This document shows positions 36,792-45,662 of a stretch of DNA of 64,000 nt, in pieces. Source of the stretch: Paralvinella palmiformis (lineage: Eukaryota > Annelida > Polychaeta > Terebellida > Alvinellidae); assembly GCA_025642065.1 (NCBI GenBank), contig JAODUP010001194.1:1-64000 (forward strand). The letters are read 5' to 3'. Within the stretch, counting starts at the first letter, position 1. Every line of letters starts with the position of its first letter. Position numbers and translations under genes: made by a program. The notes beneath the pieces are model-generated. The model was not told the origin of the DNA. It was given only the letters and a program-made list of their open reading frames with translations, and searched no databases.

Positions 36792-38629
36792 AGTGAAACT
36801 GATGAATTCTGCGATACACTGGACTCTCCTTCACAGCCTGTAAGTAGTTGACGATGACGATGGTGGTATTTTAATACGTATATATACATATACGATGTAT
36901 GCATGCATTCATACATACATACAAATATTTACATACATACCTTCATATACATACATCTATATGTTCATTTACTTATGCCTACATACATACACGTAAATAC
37001 ATATATTTATATATAAACATGCATGCATGCATACACACATACATAAATACAGATATTCAAAATCTGGCCATGTCATAGCTACAATGTATATACCATTTTC
37101 AGTGGTCTAATAAATTATATGTCACATTAATATTTTTAAAAGTTTTGAACTCTATTTGTAATAAATGCTCTTCCCTCAACCAAATATTGGTCAGTGAGCA
37201 AGACGTTTCCTTGTTATTGTCACCTCTGACAACATACAGACAGGTATAAACTAATGTTAAACCTCAAATCTACAGGAAGTCCTCAAACAGTTATCTTAGA
37301 TTACTAATAAAAAGCTTCATATTTTTACTTCTCACTAGCCCCTGGGCTAGGAAAATTTAAATCCACTTGCCCAACCAACATTTACTAGCTATTGAAACCA
37401 TATTTGTTTTCTAATTAGAAAAAAGCTGTGCTGGAATCAACTGAGAACACGAGATCATAAATTGTTTGTATGATTGATGTTTTACGGCCTTTTGAGCGGG
37501 TGGTGGGCTAAATGGGGCGAGCGAGCGACCTCCAAGGGGTAATGAAGCAAGGTCCAAGATGAAAATCAGCTATGCCCACGCCCAGATTCGAACTCAGGTG
37601 GTAGTGATCTGCGGTTCAACACCCCCCCACCAATTAGACCACGGAACCAATAAAGACAATAATTACGTGTTTGTGGTTTTATTGATCCACATTCTAACAC
37701 AATACAAGTATACAATAATCAACAGTTCATAGTTCATCCAGTAATAAATTATTGGTCATGTCCACAATCTGACCAGGAATTTTATTCTTGTGACTGTTGA
37801 TTACTAATTAATTAGTACTCAGATAATATACTTTAAAAGCCATGTTAAAAAACCTATGGCGTATGTGATCCCTTGAAATAGCGTGCATGATCTCTTTCTC
37901 TCTCTCTCTTTAGCCAATAGAGAGTGAGAGAGAGTGTAAGAAACTGAAGTAAGATTTATTACAATTAAAAACTTAAGCTTAACTGCTGATATATATTTTG
38001 TTGATGATGTAATTTGTATATATAAATCTTTAAATATCTTCATCATACTTAAGGAAGATAATGTTGTTTGTAATGTGTCAGTGGAGATTAGCTGAGATGT
38101 GTCGAATCTATTTCAGGAGATTATTGATCCTGTTAGCAGACACAGCGATCACAATTATAGTGTAGCTTCCATTAGTATGACAACAACATTGCCACATGAA
38201 GTCAGTTCAACAAGCATCAGCTTTGGACCACATCAACCGTACGACAAAAACTGGAGCTCACTGGATCTTCCATCTCTGGAGACTCGAGAAAAAATGACCG
38301 AGACGTTAGTGATCGGACAAAAGGACTTGATAGAAGACGTGAAAATAACAACCGATAGAGTAATTGATAATACTCTCAAACATACCAAGGGTCAGCTAAG
38401 TTTTTGTTTATTTAGTGTTTGAGTCAGTTATGATGTGTGACTTCTTATTTGGGGTCACAGTGTGTCAGAGGTCAGGGTTTGATTCATGACAGCAGCACCA
38501 AGCTATAATAAAATGTTCATCCTAACAGCCAACTGGTGAATGTTTCTCCATAATATGTCATTTATTCCTAATTCTAAATTTATTTATAATTAGTCTCCGT
38601 GGAGAAGTGATAAATTATAAATCATCTGG

Positions 38630-38689
<60 letters not shown>

Positions 38690-39074
38690 TAATAACTGCC
38701 ATCATTAATTTCATCAGTTTATTTATTATATGTATAAATACAGAATTTATGTGCATTTATTTATTGGTTCTTGTACTTTATAGAACTATATTTAAAAGAA
38801 TTCTTTAATTAACACATCAAGGGATATCTTTATGACCTAATTGGTCATACAGTTGACCACAGACCTCTACTATCTGGGTTTAATTCTGACCAAGGCTATT
38901 TCTGGGGGATGTGATCCCTAAATCCACACTTTTTCACTAAGAACAGTGAAAACTCTGAATGAAATAAAATAATGGAGAAAATACACAGAAAATTAAATTT
39001 ATAAAGAACAGCAGAAGTAGAAAAATACTTTGGTGATAACGTGGTAAGATGTAAGTCGATTTACTGTAATCATT

Positions 39075-39114
<40 letters not shown>

Positions 39115-40437
39115 ACAAAAGACAGTTCAATAATAACAAGAACACAAAGTATTAAGTATTTACAGTGCAGGATTCGAAATTAATTCAGTCAGTCCATCCT
39201 ATCGGCCGAGTGATGATTTCTGACATAATTATCCATTGTTATGTATTTTGTCACTCGTGAATGTGTAGGACTAGTTTATTACTTCAAGGACTAGTTGATT
39301 TTAAAATTGACTTTTAATATTAAATTCTATCCCTGAAATGATACAAAAACTGGGTGATAACTGTAATGGGGCTTTTTTGCAATTCAGACCATATTTACCA
39401 ATTATAATTAATCATTTCAAAGTTTTATTGTTGTGTTGCCATAGGTAAATTAATAACAAATCTGGCCACACATGTCTAAGATCAGGTTTAGAATCTTGAA
39501 TGTTTTTAGTCTGTTTAACTATCAGATATTAACATTGGATTATGTTTTTAACTCATTTGGCTTGTCATATACACACGTGTGTGACTGTCAGATAACTACA
39601 AGTCTACAAGATTGTTATAAGTAATTTATGTTTATTTGTGTATCTTTATGTCAATTAAACTTTTCATTAAGTTCTACAATATTATTGGCTGATGTTATCA
39701 TTTCTTGTTATCAGACAGTGCTAACACAGTTATGCTTGAGGCATTAACGAGTCCTACAGCTGTTAGAGGTTCAGAGGTGAGGGGTCATATGTCCGTTCAG
39801 AGGGCTACCAATATAAGTGAGCAGCTGGATGCAACAGTGAAACGTCTACAGGAAGATGTGAGATTAATAACAAAACGCTTGGATGTCTTGGAGAAACATC
39901 ACAATAAACAACAAAGACAGGTAATTGTAATTGAATCCAATTTATTTCAGCAAAAAAATATTCTTTATCGAACCTTTTAAGTTGTCCAGCATTCATTAAA
40001 TTATGATTTCATCTCATTTTATTTAATTTTCCCTGTTAATGTTGTAGACTGCTTTGTATCCAATTAATTTATAATATCTTAAATAAAGGTTATCTAAAGA
40101 TCAGGATCTGGTAGTTTTATTGAGTCTATTAAAAAGTTAAACATTATTGATGTAACAGTTTTATTAAAACTTGGCCCATTTTAGTTTTTTATATCTATGA
40201 CTTTATAGTCCAGTAATAATTAATGAACATCTAGAGTTTATCTTTTATAGATCCGGATCTAATGATCAAATGGTATAATATATACATAGATATATGTTAC
40301 AGTTAATCTGTATAATCAGGTAATATGTATATTACCTGAAATGTTCAGGTAATATGTCTATTACTAACAGATTTAATACATGTTAGCTGACAGTTTCAGG
40401 TGAAATACATATTACCTGATTATACAGATTAACTATA

Positions 40438-40476
<39 letters not shown>

Positions 40477-40891
40477 AGATTAGTTCATATGTTCACATAA
40501 CCAGTTATGTTTGTTTTCTAATCAGTATTGAAACCACTAAATGTGTCAAAACAAAAAATCAACAAACAACTCTATTTAGATGAAATAACTTTTGATAAAA
40601 TAGATAGATACATTGGAATACTACTCTTCCACTTGTCTCTCTATCATGAGATGTAAACAGTTTACGGTTTAGGAAATGACCTAATAATTAAATTTCTTTT
40701 AAACGTAGTTTAACTTGCATATTCTTCAGTATCAAGTTTAGAAGTAATATGTAGTAAAATTAATTTAAATTCAGTCCAAAGTTAGTACAAATGGTCTGGA
40801 GATTGTCGTTTATAAAGAAAATATCAGAATTAACCTGGAAAAGCTTAATTTCACAGACATTTCTGTATGCAGTTTCAGGTGAATGTGCTAG

Positions 40892-40943
<52 letters not shown>

Positions 40944-41892
40944 TCTAGCCCTGCCAACCACACCTACCACCAACCTTTGGTAAGGACCCAATTTCCTGCC
41001 ATGCTAATGCCCCAATAATCGCCCCCCCCCATTATTCAGCCACCACCAATACTTATGTAATACGAATACCATACATTGCCATATAAATACTCCCTGCTAT
41101 TACCATCACACGCTGACCATGAAATGTTTCTGATAATCTGTGAATTGAACGACAAATTGTCAGGGCCATTAGATGATGATGTTGATCGTGCCATCGGCGA
41201 TGGATTAAATAAAGTGATAGTTGGGGTTAACAAAAGATCAAAAGCCACGCGTAACCAACCAACCCCAATGTTGTCTACCGAAAGGCTTCACCGCTCCGAT
41301 GCCCCCCACCACAATGCTAACTTTCAGCCAGGTTCTAAAGTTGGTATAAATGTGAGGTTAGACTGTAGCTATGTTAGCTGAACATAGAAAAAGTTTGTCC
41401 ATATCTCGTTTGATCAAGATCACACCTTATGTTTCAGTATGAAAAAGACATAAAACTCTGAAACTATATCAGTTGGACTAAATTGTCATTTTTCCTTTTA
41501 TTAAACTATTATCATATTTAGTATTGATTACTATATAAATTTTGTATATATATATATATATATATATATATGGATGGATTATTACAGATTTATTCTGACA
41601 TTATTCAGATTGATCTTATTGTTTTTTTACTACAGAGACAGCATTGGTGGCACTTTCACAGCTTACCAAGCAAAGCAACTTTATTCTTTATAATCTGGCC
41701 ATTTCTTGTACATTGGTGGCTATTTAGAAGGAGATCAAAGTAAGTATTTTACTCGAAATATACCATAAACAACTTGGATGATCATCTTGAGGGTATCTCG
41801 AAGAGAGATGTCTAACTTTATTAATGGTAATATTTATTTTGGTTTTTAGACGAAATAATGGTTTAGTTGATAGACATCATACACCGAAATAG
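22177..41892 (+). CDS. ACBD5: Acyl-CoA-binding domain protein 5-like (ACBD4/5), 10 coding exons, 443 aa
   Basis: Binds long-chain acyl-CoA; in vertebrates ACBD5 is a peroxisomal tail-anchored protein that contacts ER VAP proteins. Coding exons: 22177-22243, 28617-28737, 30271-30343, 31673-31865, 36348-36431, 36673-36839, 38117-38390, 39715-39920, 41636-41739, 41850-41892. All junctions keep frame (1332 nt including stop). The acyl-CoA-binding domain covers about residues 5-95 (FYGYYKQVTVGPC, KWDAWNKLGDMSKEEAM). Fourteen Asp (206-219) precede an FFAT-like core EFCDTLD (224-230), comparable with the VYCDSME region of vertebrate ACBD5. A coiled coil (QLDATVKRLQEDVRLI) is near 365-395. A hydrophobic anchor (about 409-425, FFIIWPFLVHWWLF) is followed by RRRSKRNN. 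It is slightly shorter than human ACBD5; an ancestral ACBD4/5 gene is the likeliest identity. The exon 7 donor (GTCAGC) is weak. Confidence 0.93.
24690..24860 (+). mobile_element. Non-LTR retrotransposon 3' end, same family as 820-1085
   Basis: It reads LWNRLAADIRNASSLETLKS then ILKHTC, followed by a 3' UTR (aataataagtatcggttaaa, acagacatatttgggctt) that aligns with the first fragment of the window. Confidence 0.75.
25080..25820 (+). mobile_element. Non-LTR retrotransposon remnant (endonuclease to RT)
   Basis: ENLIAGVFYRPSTLQHVDVF and SSLILGDVNI are endonuclease motifs; PTRIIHMSATPIDLIS follows. Near 25730-25810, SQGSI then VNDILKSTNARMLSFADDNS carries the RT QGS and FADD motifs. Stops and a large deletion make it inactive. 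Confidence 0.75.
25826..25885 (+). mobile_element. Solo end of a TIR MITE (related to 56826-57193)
   Basis: The sequence attgtatatactcgtgtata aga resembles the terminal inverted repeat accgtatatactcgcgtata of the intact MITE at 56826. The opposite end was not found. Confidence 0.5.
26529..26860 (+). mobile_element. tRNA-derived SINE, family A, copy 1
   Basis: The head gtcgagccttgatggcacag, gtagttagagca (box A) and gcaggttcgagatttcggg (box B) is followed by gagctgcaatgctgtcatg, gatggctatgtgtttgagta, ctcctttgggagttgagg, ending with gtgctatataaatcat and ATT repeats. Confidence 0.85.
28502..28616 (+). other. In-frame-open intron end before ACBD5 exon 2
   Basis: The open frame extends 38 codons upstream of the exon 2 acceptor. 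It is intron: the acyl-CoA-binding domain joins only at the TTTAG acceptor at 28616, in the phase set by exon 1. Confidence 0.7.
28617..28737 (+). CDS. ACBD5: ACBD5-like exon 2
   Basis: Acceptor TTTAG, donor GTACGT, phase 1 in and 2 out. It encodes GAFQPSNSLLLRFYGYYKQV onward through GPCHIPRPSFYDMIGKAK, the acyl-CoA-contacting helix pair of the domain. Confidence 0.95.
29338..29585 (-). mobile_element. tRNA-derived SINE, family B, copy 3
   Basis: On the minus strand: ctggcctaggggtgaacaat as head, aggaggttggaatcccggcc as box B, a segment like attctaaatctatttagaat, and agctaagccacgtcaaaaaa. It lies in ACBD5 intron 2. Confidence 0.75.
30271..30343 (+). CDS. ACBD5: ACBD5-like exon 3
   Basis: Acceptor TTCTAG, donor GTATGT. 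It encodes (W)DAWNKLGDMSKEEAMNCY through to VDELKN, the last helix of the acyl-CoA-binding domain. A damaged copy lies 0.5 kb downstream. Confidence 0.95.
30527..30775. repeat. 28-bp minisatellite in ACBD5 intron 3
   Basis: About eight and a half units of gtgtcttggtggggaggttt agtctgta, varying at a few positions (agagtctt, gtgtgtag). It lies between exon 3 and its damaged copy. Confidence 0.95.
30778..31005 (+). pseudogene. Damaged tandem copy of ACBD5 exon 3 and flanking intron
   Basis: It repeats 30250-30515 (ctagggatgcttggaa, gatatgtcaaaggaagaggc, then gtatgtgg and 150 bp of intron) with many deletions of 1-4 nt and few substitutions. The acceptor is retained, but the frame hits TGA after DAWNVR. 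It should not contribute to the protein. Confidence 0.85.
31039..31487 (+). mobile_element. TIR DNA element, copy 1 (ACBD5 intron 3)
   Basis: It begins CAGTATAACCTCAC and ends GGGCTAGACTG, short inverted termini of the CAGTCTAACC type. The interior aligns in reverse orientation with 40941-41365. No target duplication is obvious. Confidence 0.6.
31673..31865 (+). CDS. ACBD5: ACBD5-like exon 4
   Basis: A pyrimidine tract (CTCTCTCTCT) and acceptor GAACAG precede it; the donor is GTAATC. It encodes IIEAMPHTDKVSAFISKLGD and FYELVDEK, the conserved post-domain segment of ACBD5, then a polar linker. Confidence 0.93.
32712..33135. repeat. 22-bp minisatellite in ACBD5 intron 4
   Basis: About 19 copies of a unit like aacgtttacatcaacataaa at, with sporadic cg/ca and caac/cgac variants. 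Units abut without spacers, so it is not a CRISPR array. Confidence 0.97.
33623..33944 (+). mobile_element. tRNA-derived SINE, family A, copy 2
   Basis: cgcagttagttagagcgtag (box A) and gtcgcgggtttgaatttccg (box B) are followed by the shared body gagctgcaatgttgtcgtgt, gatggctatgtgtttgagta, cccttgggagttgagatgtg and a 3' end in ATTATTATTA. Confidence 0.9.
36348..36431 (+). CDS. ACBD5: ACBD5-like exon 5
   Basis: Acceptor CCCCAG, donor GTAAGA, phase 1 on both sides. It encodes DGRTELQKPENNLMYDKELE and onward, a low-complexity polar linker. It is supported by frame and splice signals rather than by conservation. Confidence 0.8.
36447..36470. repeat. (GT)n microsatellite in ACBD5 intron 5
   Basis: Pure GT run shortly after the exon 5 donor. 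Confidence 0.9.
36673..36839 (+). CDS. ACBD5: ACBD5-like exon 6 (poly-Asp and FFAT-like motif)
   Basis: Acceptor ACTTCAG, donor GTAAGT, phase 1 in and 0 out. It includes (GAT)14 encoding 14 Asp, then SETDEFCDTLDSPSQP. The acidic tract plus EFCDTLD core is the layout of an FFAT-type VAP-binding motif. Confidence 0.88.
36750..36791 (+). repeat. Coding (GAT)14 microsatellite in ACBD5 exon 6
   Basis: Fourteen perfect GAT codons encode the Asp tract immediately before the FFAT-like core. Confidence 0.97.
37466..37650 (-). mobile_element. tRNA-derived SINE, family C
   Basis: The minus strand reads ggttccgtggtctaattggt (box A-like, with an inserted G run) and cctgagttcgaatctgggcg (box B), then a body ending in aaaaggccgtaaaacatcaa. 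It is in ACBD5 intron 6. Confidence 0.65.
38117..38390 (+). CDS. ACBD5: ACBD5-like exon 7
   Basis: Acceptor ATTTCAG. It encodes EIIDPVSRHSDHNYSVASIS through to DNTLKHTK, a polar, Ser/Thr-rich linker. The donor is read as GG|GTCAGC, the only nearby GT giving the phase 1 that exon 8 needs. That donor is weak, so the 3' boundary is less certain. Confidence 0.75.
38427..38700 (+). mobile_element. tRNA-derived SINE, family B, copy 4
   Basis: A degraded head (tcagggtttgattcatgac as box B) precedes the shared body: attctaaatttatttataat, tagtctccgtggagaagtga, and aataactgccatcatt. A CT/TA microsatellite (38631-38686) is inserted near its 3' end. It lies in ACBD5 intron 7, just after exon 7. Confidence 0.7.
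38631..38686. repeat. (CT)n(TA)n microsatellite
   Basis: A CT run passes into a TA run within ACBD5 intron 7. Confidence 0.95.
39077..39110. repeat. (AT)n microsatellite
   Basis: Pure AT run in ACBD5 intron 7. Confidence 0.93.
39715..39920 (+). CDS. ACBD5: ACBD5-like exon 8 (coiled coil)
   Basis: Acceptor TTATCAG, donor GTAATT. It encodes DSANTVMLEALTSPTAVRGS and ends in ISEQLDATVKRLQEDVRLIT, a heptad-rich segment equivalent to the RLQED coiled coil that precedes the ACBD5 membrane anchor. Confidence 0.93.
40296..40439. mobile_element. Short hairpin / MITE-like inverted repeat (ACBD5 intron 8)
   Basis: The left arm gttacagttaatctgtataa, tcaggtaatatgtat is matched by the right arm atacatattacctgattata, cagattaactataac as its reverse complement, separated by about 70 bp. 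It is flanked by a (CA)n(TA)n run. Confidence 0.75.
40897..40940. repeat. (TA)n microsatellite
   Basis: It directly abuts the left end of the TIR element at 40941, a common insertion context. Confidence 0.95.
40941..41365 (-). mobile_element. TIR DNA element, copy 2 (ACBD5 intron 8)
   Basis: It begins CACTCTAGCCCTGCC and ends AGGTTAGACTG. It aligns as the reverse complement of 31039-31487 (aacctttggtaaggacccaa with its counterpart; ccaggttctaaagttggtat at the other end). The open frames across it are not conserved between copies. Confidence 0.65.
41636..41739 (+). CDS. ACBD5: ACBD5-like exon 9 (membrane anchor)
   Basis: Acceptor TACTACAG, donor GTAAGT. It encodes RQHWWHFHSLPSKATLFFII WPFLVHWWLFRRRSK (split here for length), the hydrophobic anchor with flanking Trp and basic residues; IIWPF is shared with vertebrate ACBD5. 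Confidence 0.93.
41850..41892 (+). CDS. ACBD5: ACBD5-like exon 10 (last coding)
   Basis: Acceptor GTTTTTAG. It encodes KRNNGLVDRHHTPK and a TAG stop: a short basic lumenal tail, as expected for a tail-anchored protein. Confidence 0.85.
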
Positions 41893-42970
41893 AGTTATGG
41901 CTTTTGAGTATCGTCCAACTTTTCAGATGTATGTGCGTATGCGTAACATCATTGTATATTCACGTCAAACATGGGGTTAAATACATTGTATAGTATTTAA
42001 TTAAAAATTCAAATATTTTTCATCGGGTCAAATACAAATACTTATAAATACAAATACATTTAAATGTATTTCAAATACAGCTACAAGCGCTCCTGAAATA
42101 AAGTAAAAAAATAGCTGTTTTTTACCTATATATATTTTGTTGCACACATTTTGTAATATTGGTGATGAAAAATGACATATATTACCTCTTAAGCCAGCTT
42201 ATGTCATCGCATAACATAAAATACATGTTCAAAAGAAACTAATGCATGAAGGGATCACTAATTGCACTTCAACCAAGATTACTGAGAGTAAATATTTAAC
42301 TAATGACTGAGTCTGTTGGTAGCAAAATATTCAGATAAATACTTGAAACAATTTTGAAAAAGTATTTTACTGTATTTGAAAATGTATTTAAAAATTATAT
42401 ACTTCAATTTTGAAAAGCTCAAATGCAGTACAAATACTTGAGAAAAGTATCTAATTACTTTCAAATACAAAAGTACAAAAATACCAATGACTCATATGGT
42501 CTATTTCTCATTTCAGCTCTTACCATCAGTAAAGATGTAATTGGTTCTCAGATATTCCTGCAGTTGTATTACTCGGCACTGGATTATATTCTGGAGTAAC
42601 TGGACTTATCACTGACTGACTGTAGTGTAAACATCTGGTCAGCCAAATGTCAACTAACACAGACTTCGTTGATAACAGTTTTAATCATTAGTCTAGTTAT
42701 GGATATATATGTGTATATGGTGATATTTGATTTTGGATTCTACAGATCCTCTACTGGACAAAACCGTCATATTTACTGCCAGAAATTAAGTTATTTAAAT
42801 AGTGGGAATATACTCTTAAATTCTACCAAATAACACAAACAGTACATTTTCAGAGCTGTCTTCAAAACTTATGCTTATGCCTGTGATAATATTATGTTTT
42901 TGAAACAGAATAATGAACATTTGACATTTAGCAGATGATGTATAATTCTTTAACAAATAAACATTCACTC
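41893..42970 (+). other. ACBD5 3' UTR / downstream region
   Basis: At 41966 caaacatggggttaaataca starts a tract rich in atttgaaatacaaatact-like words up to about 42490, which looks like a decayed DNA element. An AATAAA lies near 42956. The true polyadenylation site cannot be set. Confidence 0.45.
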
Positions 42971-42971
42971 A

Positions 42972-43200
42972 TGCTCCAGTGATGCAGTGGTTTGAGCACT
43001 GCACAGTAAAGCTTCAGGTTTTCGGTTCAAATCTGGCTCGCATTTGTCATTGTGGGATTTATTTCTTTAGGGAGTTGCCTTTCAGCCATATTTCCTACAT
43101 GCGACTTATGTCGAGGCTAGAACGAACGCAACTCAACTCATGCTCTAATCAAACATGCTCTATGAAGGTTAACTGATGATATCGACATCAGAGGACCATC
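42972..43200 (+). mobile_element. tRNA-derived SINE-like repeat, family D
   Basis: The head ccagtgatgcagtggtttga gcac (box A-like) and ttttcggttcaaatctggct (box B) is followed by gggagttgcctttcagccat and acttatgtcgaggc. This is a single copy in the window, so the call rests on the tRNA-like boxes. Confidence 0.5.
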
Positions 43201-45125
43201 AATGAACTGAACACACAATTCTGTTTCCAGATCACACCTCGTCTTATATTTTCATAATATTGAAGCCTCTATTATGATACTATTACTGATGTAAATATTG
43301 GTGCCTCTTTTTAGTTTGTTATGCAGTGAGAAAATGATCAATACCTGCTTGTTTAGCTACGATTTATAATATTTTTAATATGTTTTCATTTTCTGGTGTT
43401 TTCATGAAAGCTCAATCAGGTGAGCAACCAACTATAACATGGAAGTTTTAGGCTACTGTTCCGTTAGCATTTTACTTAACATTGATGTGTTAATTGGGTG
43501 ACTTGGCCAATATGCCAATACTCATTTGCCCAGATTACTTTGTGTAAAGATTTCTGGTTGTGACACATTCCTTTATTAATACAAAAGTTATGTTTTGTTT
43601 ATGGCTGTACCATGAGATTAAACCATAAATGTAACATCTGTGATATTGTACAGAGCTCTGTGGTTGTTAGAGTTTCCTTTATAATCATGTATGTTTACTA
43701 TCAGTTTACCGAAAATGCATATAATCCTATTGGCATTGTGCAATGTTATTACAAATAGCGTTATTACTTATTGTGTGTTGTTATCAATGTTTTAATGTTG
43801 TTCCTCAGGGTCATGCTTATTAACTATCACTGTTTGAAGACCTCTGTGTTCTCTTCCAAACCTTTTGTGACGGTATTTTGGAAATGTTCACATTGTGCTC
43901 ATGATATCGTCTCAGTTACAGTTGATAGCATTAATATAAATGATTAATTGTTTTGTTTCACTTGGAACACTCAAATCTTGCTTTTAAATTAGTGTAAAAG
44001 TTTGTTAAGTGATTCCTTAAAATTACCAAACAAACATAACTGTTATAGATGCTAAAATCCTACTGGTACCACCTGTCTTAATTAATCAGGGGTTTAGCCA
44101 GATGTGCAACTGTCCTTTACACATGAACATTTGCACTTCATAAGGTTCTGTTTGCACATCCTGGCTAATCTTTTGAATTAAACCAGAAACATTTCTCTGA
44201 AATACTGTGAATGATGTGAAAGTCTTTGAGCTTTTCAGTGCACGACCTCAACATTCATTCGAATCTAGCAGCAAAGTTTCTGTATTTTGACCCCATAAAG
44301 GATGCCCAAATCTTGTCTTATAGGATGGGATTAAATTTCTATAACATTTGACAAACTGTAAATATCATATTGGTATTAAACTATTTATATCAGTTGTATT
44401 TAGTCAAAATAGATAACCTGCTTATATTGTTTTATAATCAAAATAAGTTTCTTTAAATTGTTCCAAATTGAAAGATAGAGAAATATGTTGAAATTCAGGT
44501 AATACTACTTATGTTAAACAGATTTACAAATATGAAGGGAATTTTAAAATTATTGTAAAAAATTATTTGAACAAGTTGGTTAATTTAGAGAAATGGCGAA
44601 TTTTAGTTTGAATAAAAAAGTGGGAGCTTTGTGATGTGAATTTCGGCTGCATGTCATCTGATTATATTTGTTCCTTGGTTAATTACAGTTGGTAATTTCT
44701 CCGTGATAAGTAGGTGTCGCGAATATTGCTGACGTCATAAGTGTGTGCTTAATTAATGTTTTAATCTGATGTTAAAATTGTGCAGTAGATCTATACTAAA
44801 TAAAATCCAGATGTTTAAAAACAATATACGACATTACATCATTGAATTATATTTTCTAAAGAACCTCCCTCGCACACTATTTTAGAATATGCTGGAAAAA
44901 GATTGTGTAATATCCAGATGCATTATTACTTGTACCAAACGGTGAATAAAGTCAGTGTTACATCCGGCTATCTACTTGATTCGTAAATGTGCGCTATACA
45001 TCTGGATGATTTAGACGTAAAGCTTATCTCAAATGACAGTTTAAGCACGGGTCAGACTAAATTGAAATGTATAACTAGAGAATTTCGGCTTCGTTGTAAC
45101 GGTTTCATGTCTTCAAGAATAATTC
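43201..45125. other. Intergenic, nothing recognised
   Basis: AT-rich sequence with no supported exon, domain or repeat unit. Confidence 0.4.
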
Positions 45126-45164
45126 TGTTTTTATTTGTCTGGTGGCCCTAATTTATTGGGTTAT

Positions 45165-45617
45165 GGAATATTCGCCCTCGCTATAATAAGACTATTCGCC
45201 TTTTATAAAGGGACTATTCGCGCTTGTGTTATATAATACAATTATATATATATATATTTGTCCGTCTGAAATGGCATATGACCTGGTCAGTTCCATTGTT
45301 AATATTGCATTACAACAATTGGGGTCCGTCGACTTCGGCCCATGTCGACCTCGGCCCACGTTGGTCTCGGCCCAGCTATTCCAAGCGATTAACATTAAAA
45401 TAGTTGCTCACACCATAATGCCAATGGGCCGAGATCGACTTGGGTATCATAAATATATGTTGATCTCGGCCCATATTGCATTAAAGTGTTATTTGTAGAT
45501 GCGTGTTTGTATGTCGCCCATCTCGGCCCATGTCGATTACTATATATATATATATATAATAATTATATATATATATATATATATAAACATATGCTAGATA
45601 GATAGATAGACAAATAT

Positions 45618-45662
<45 letters not shown>

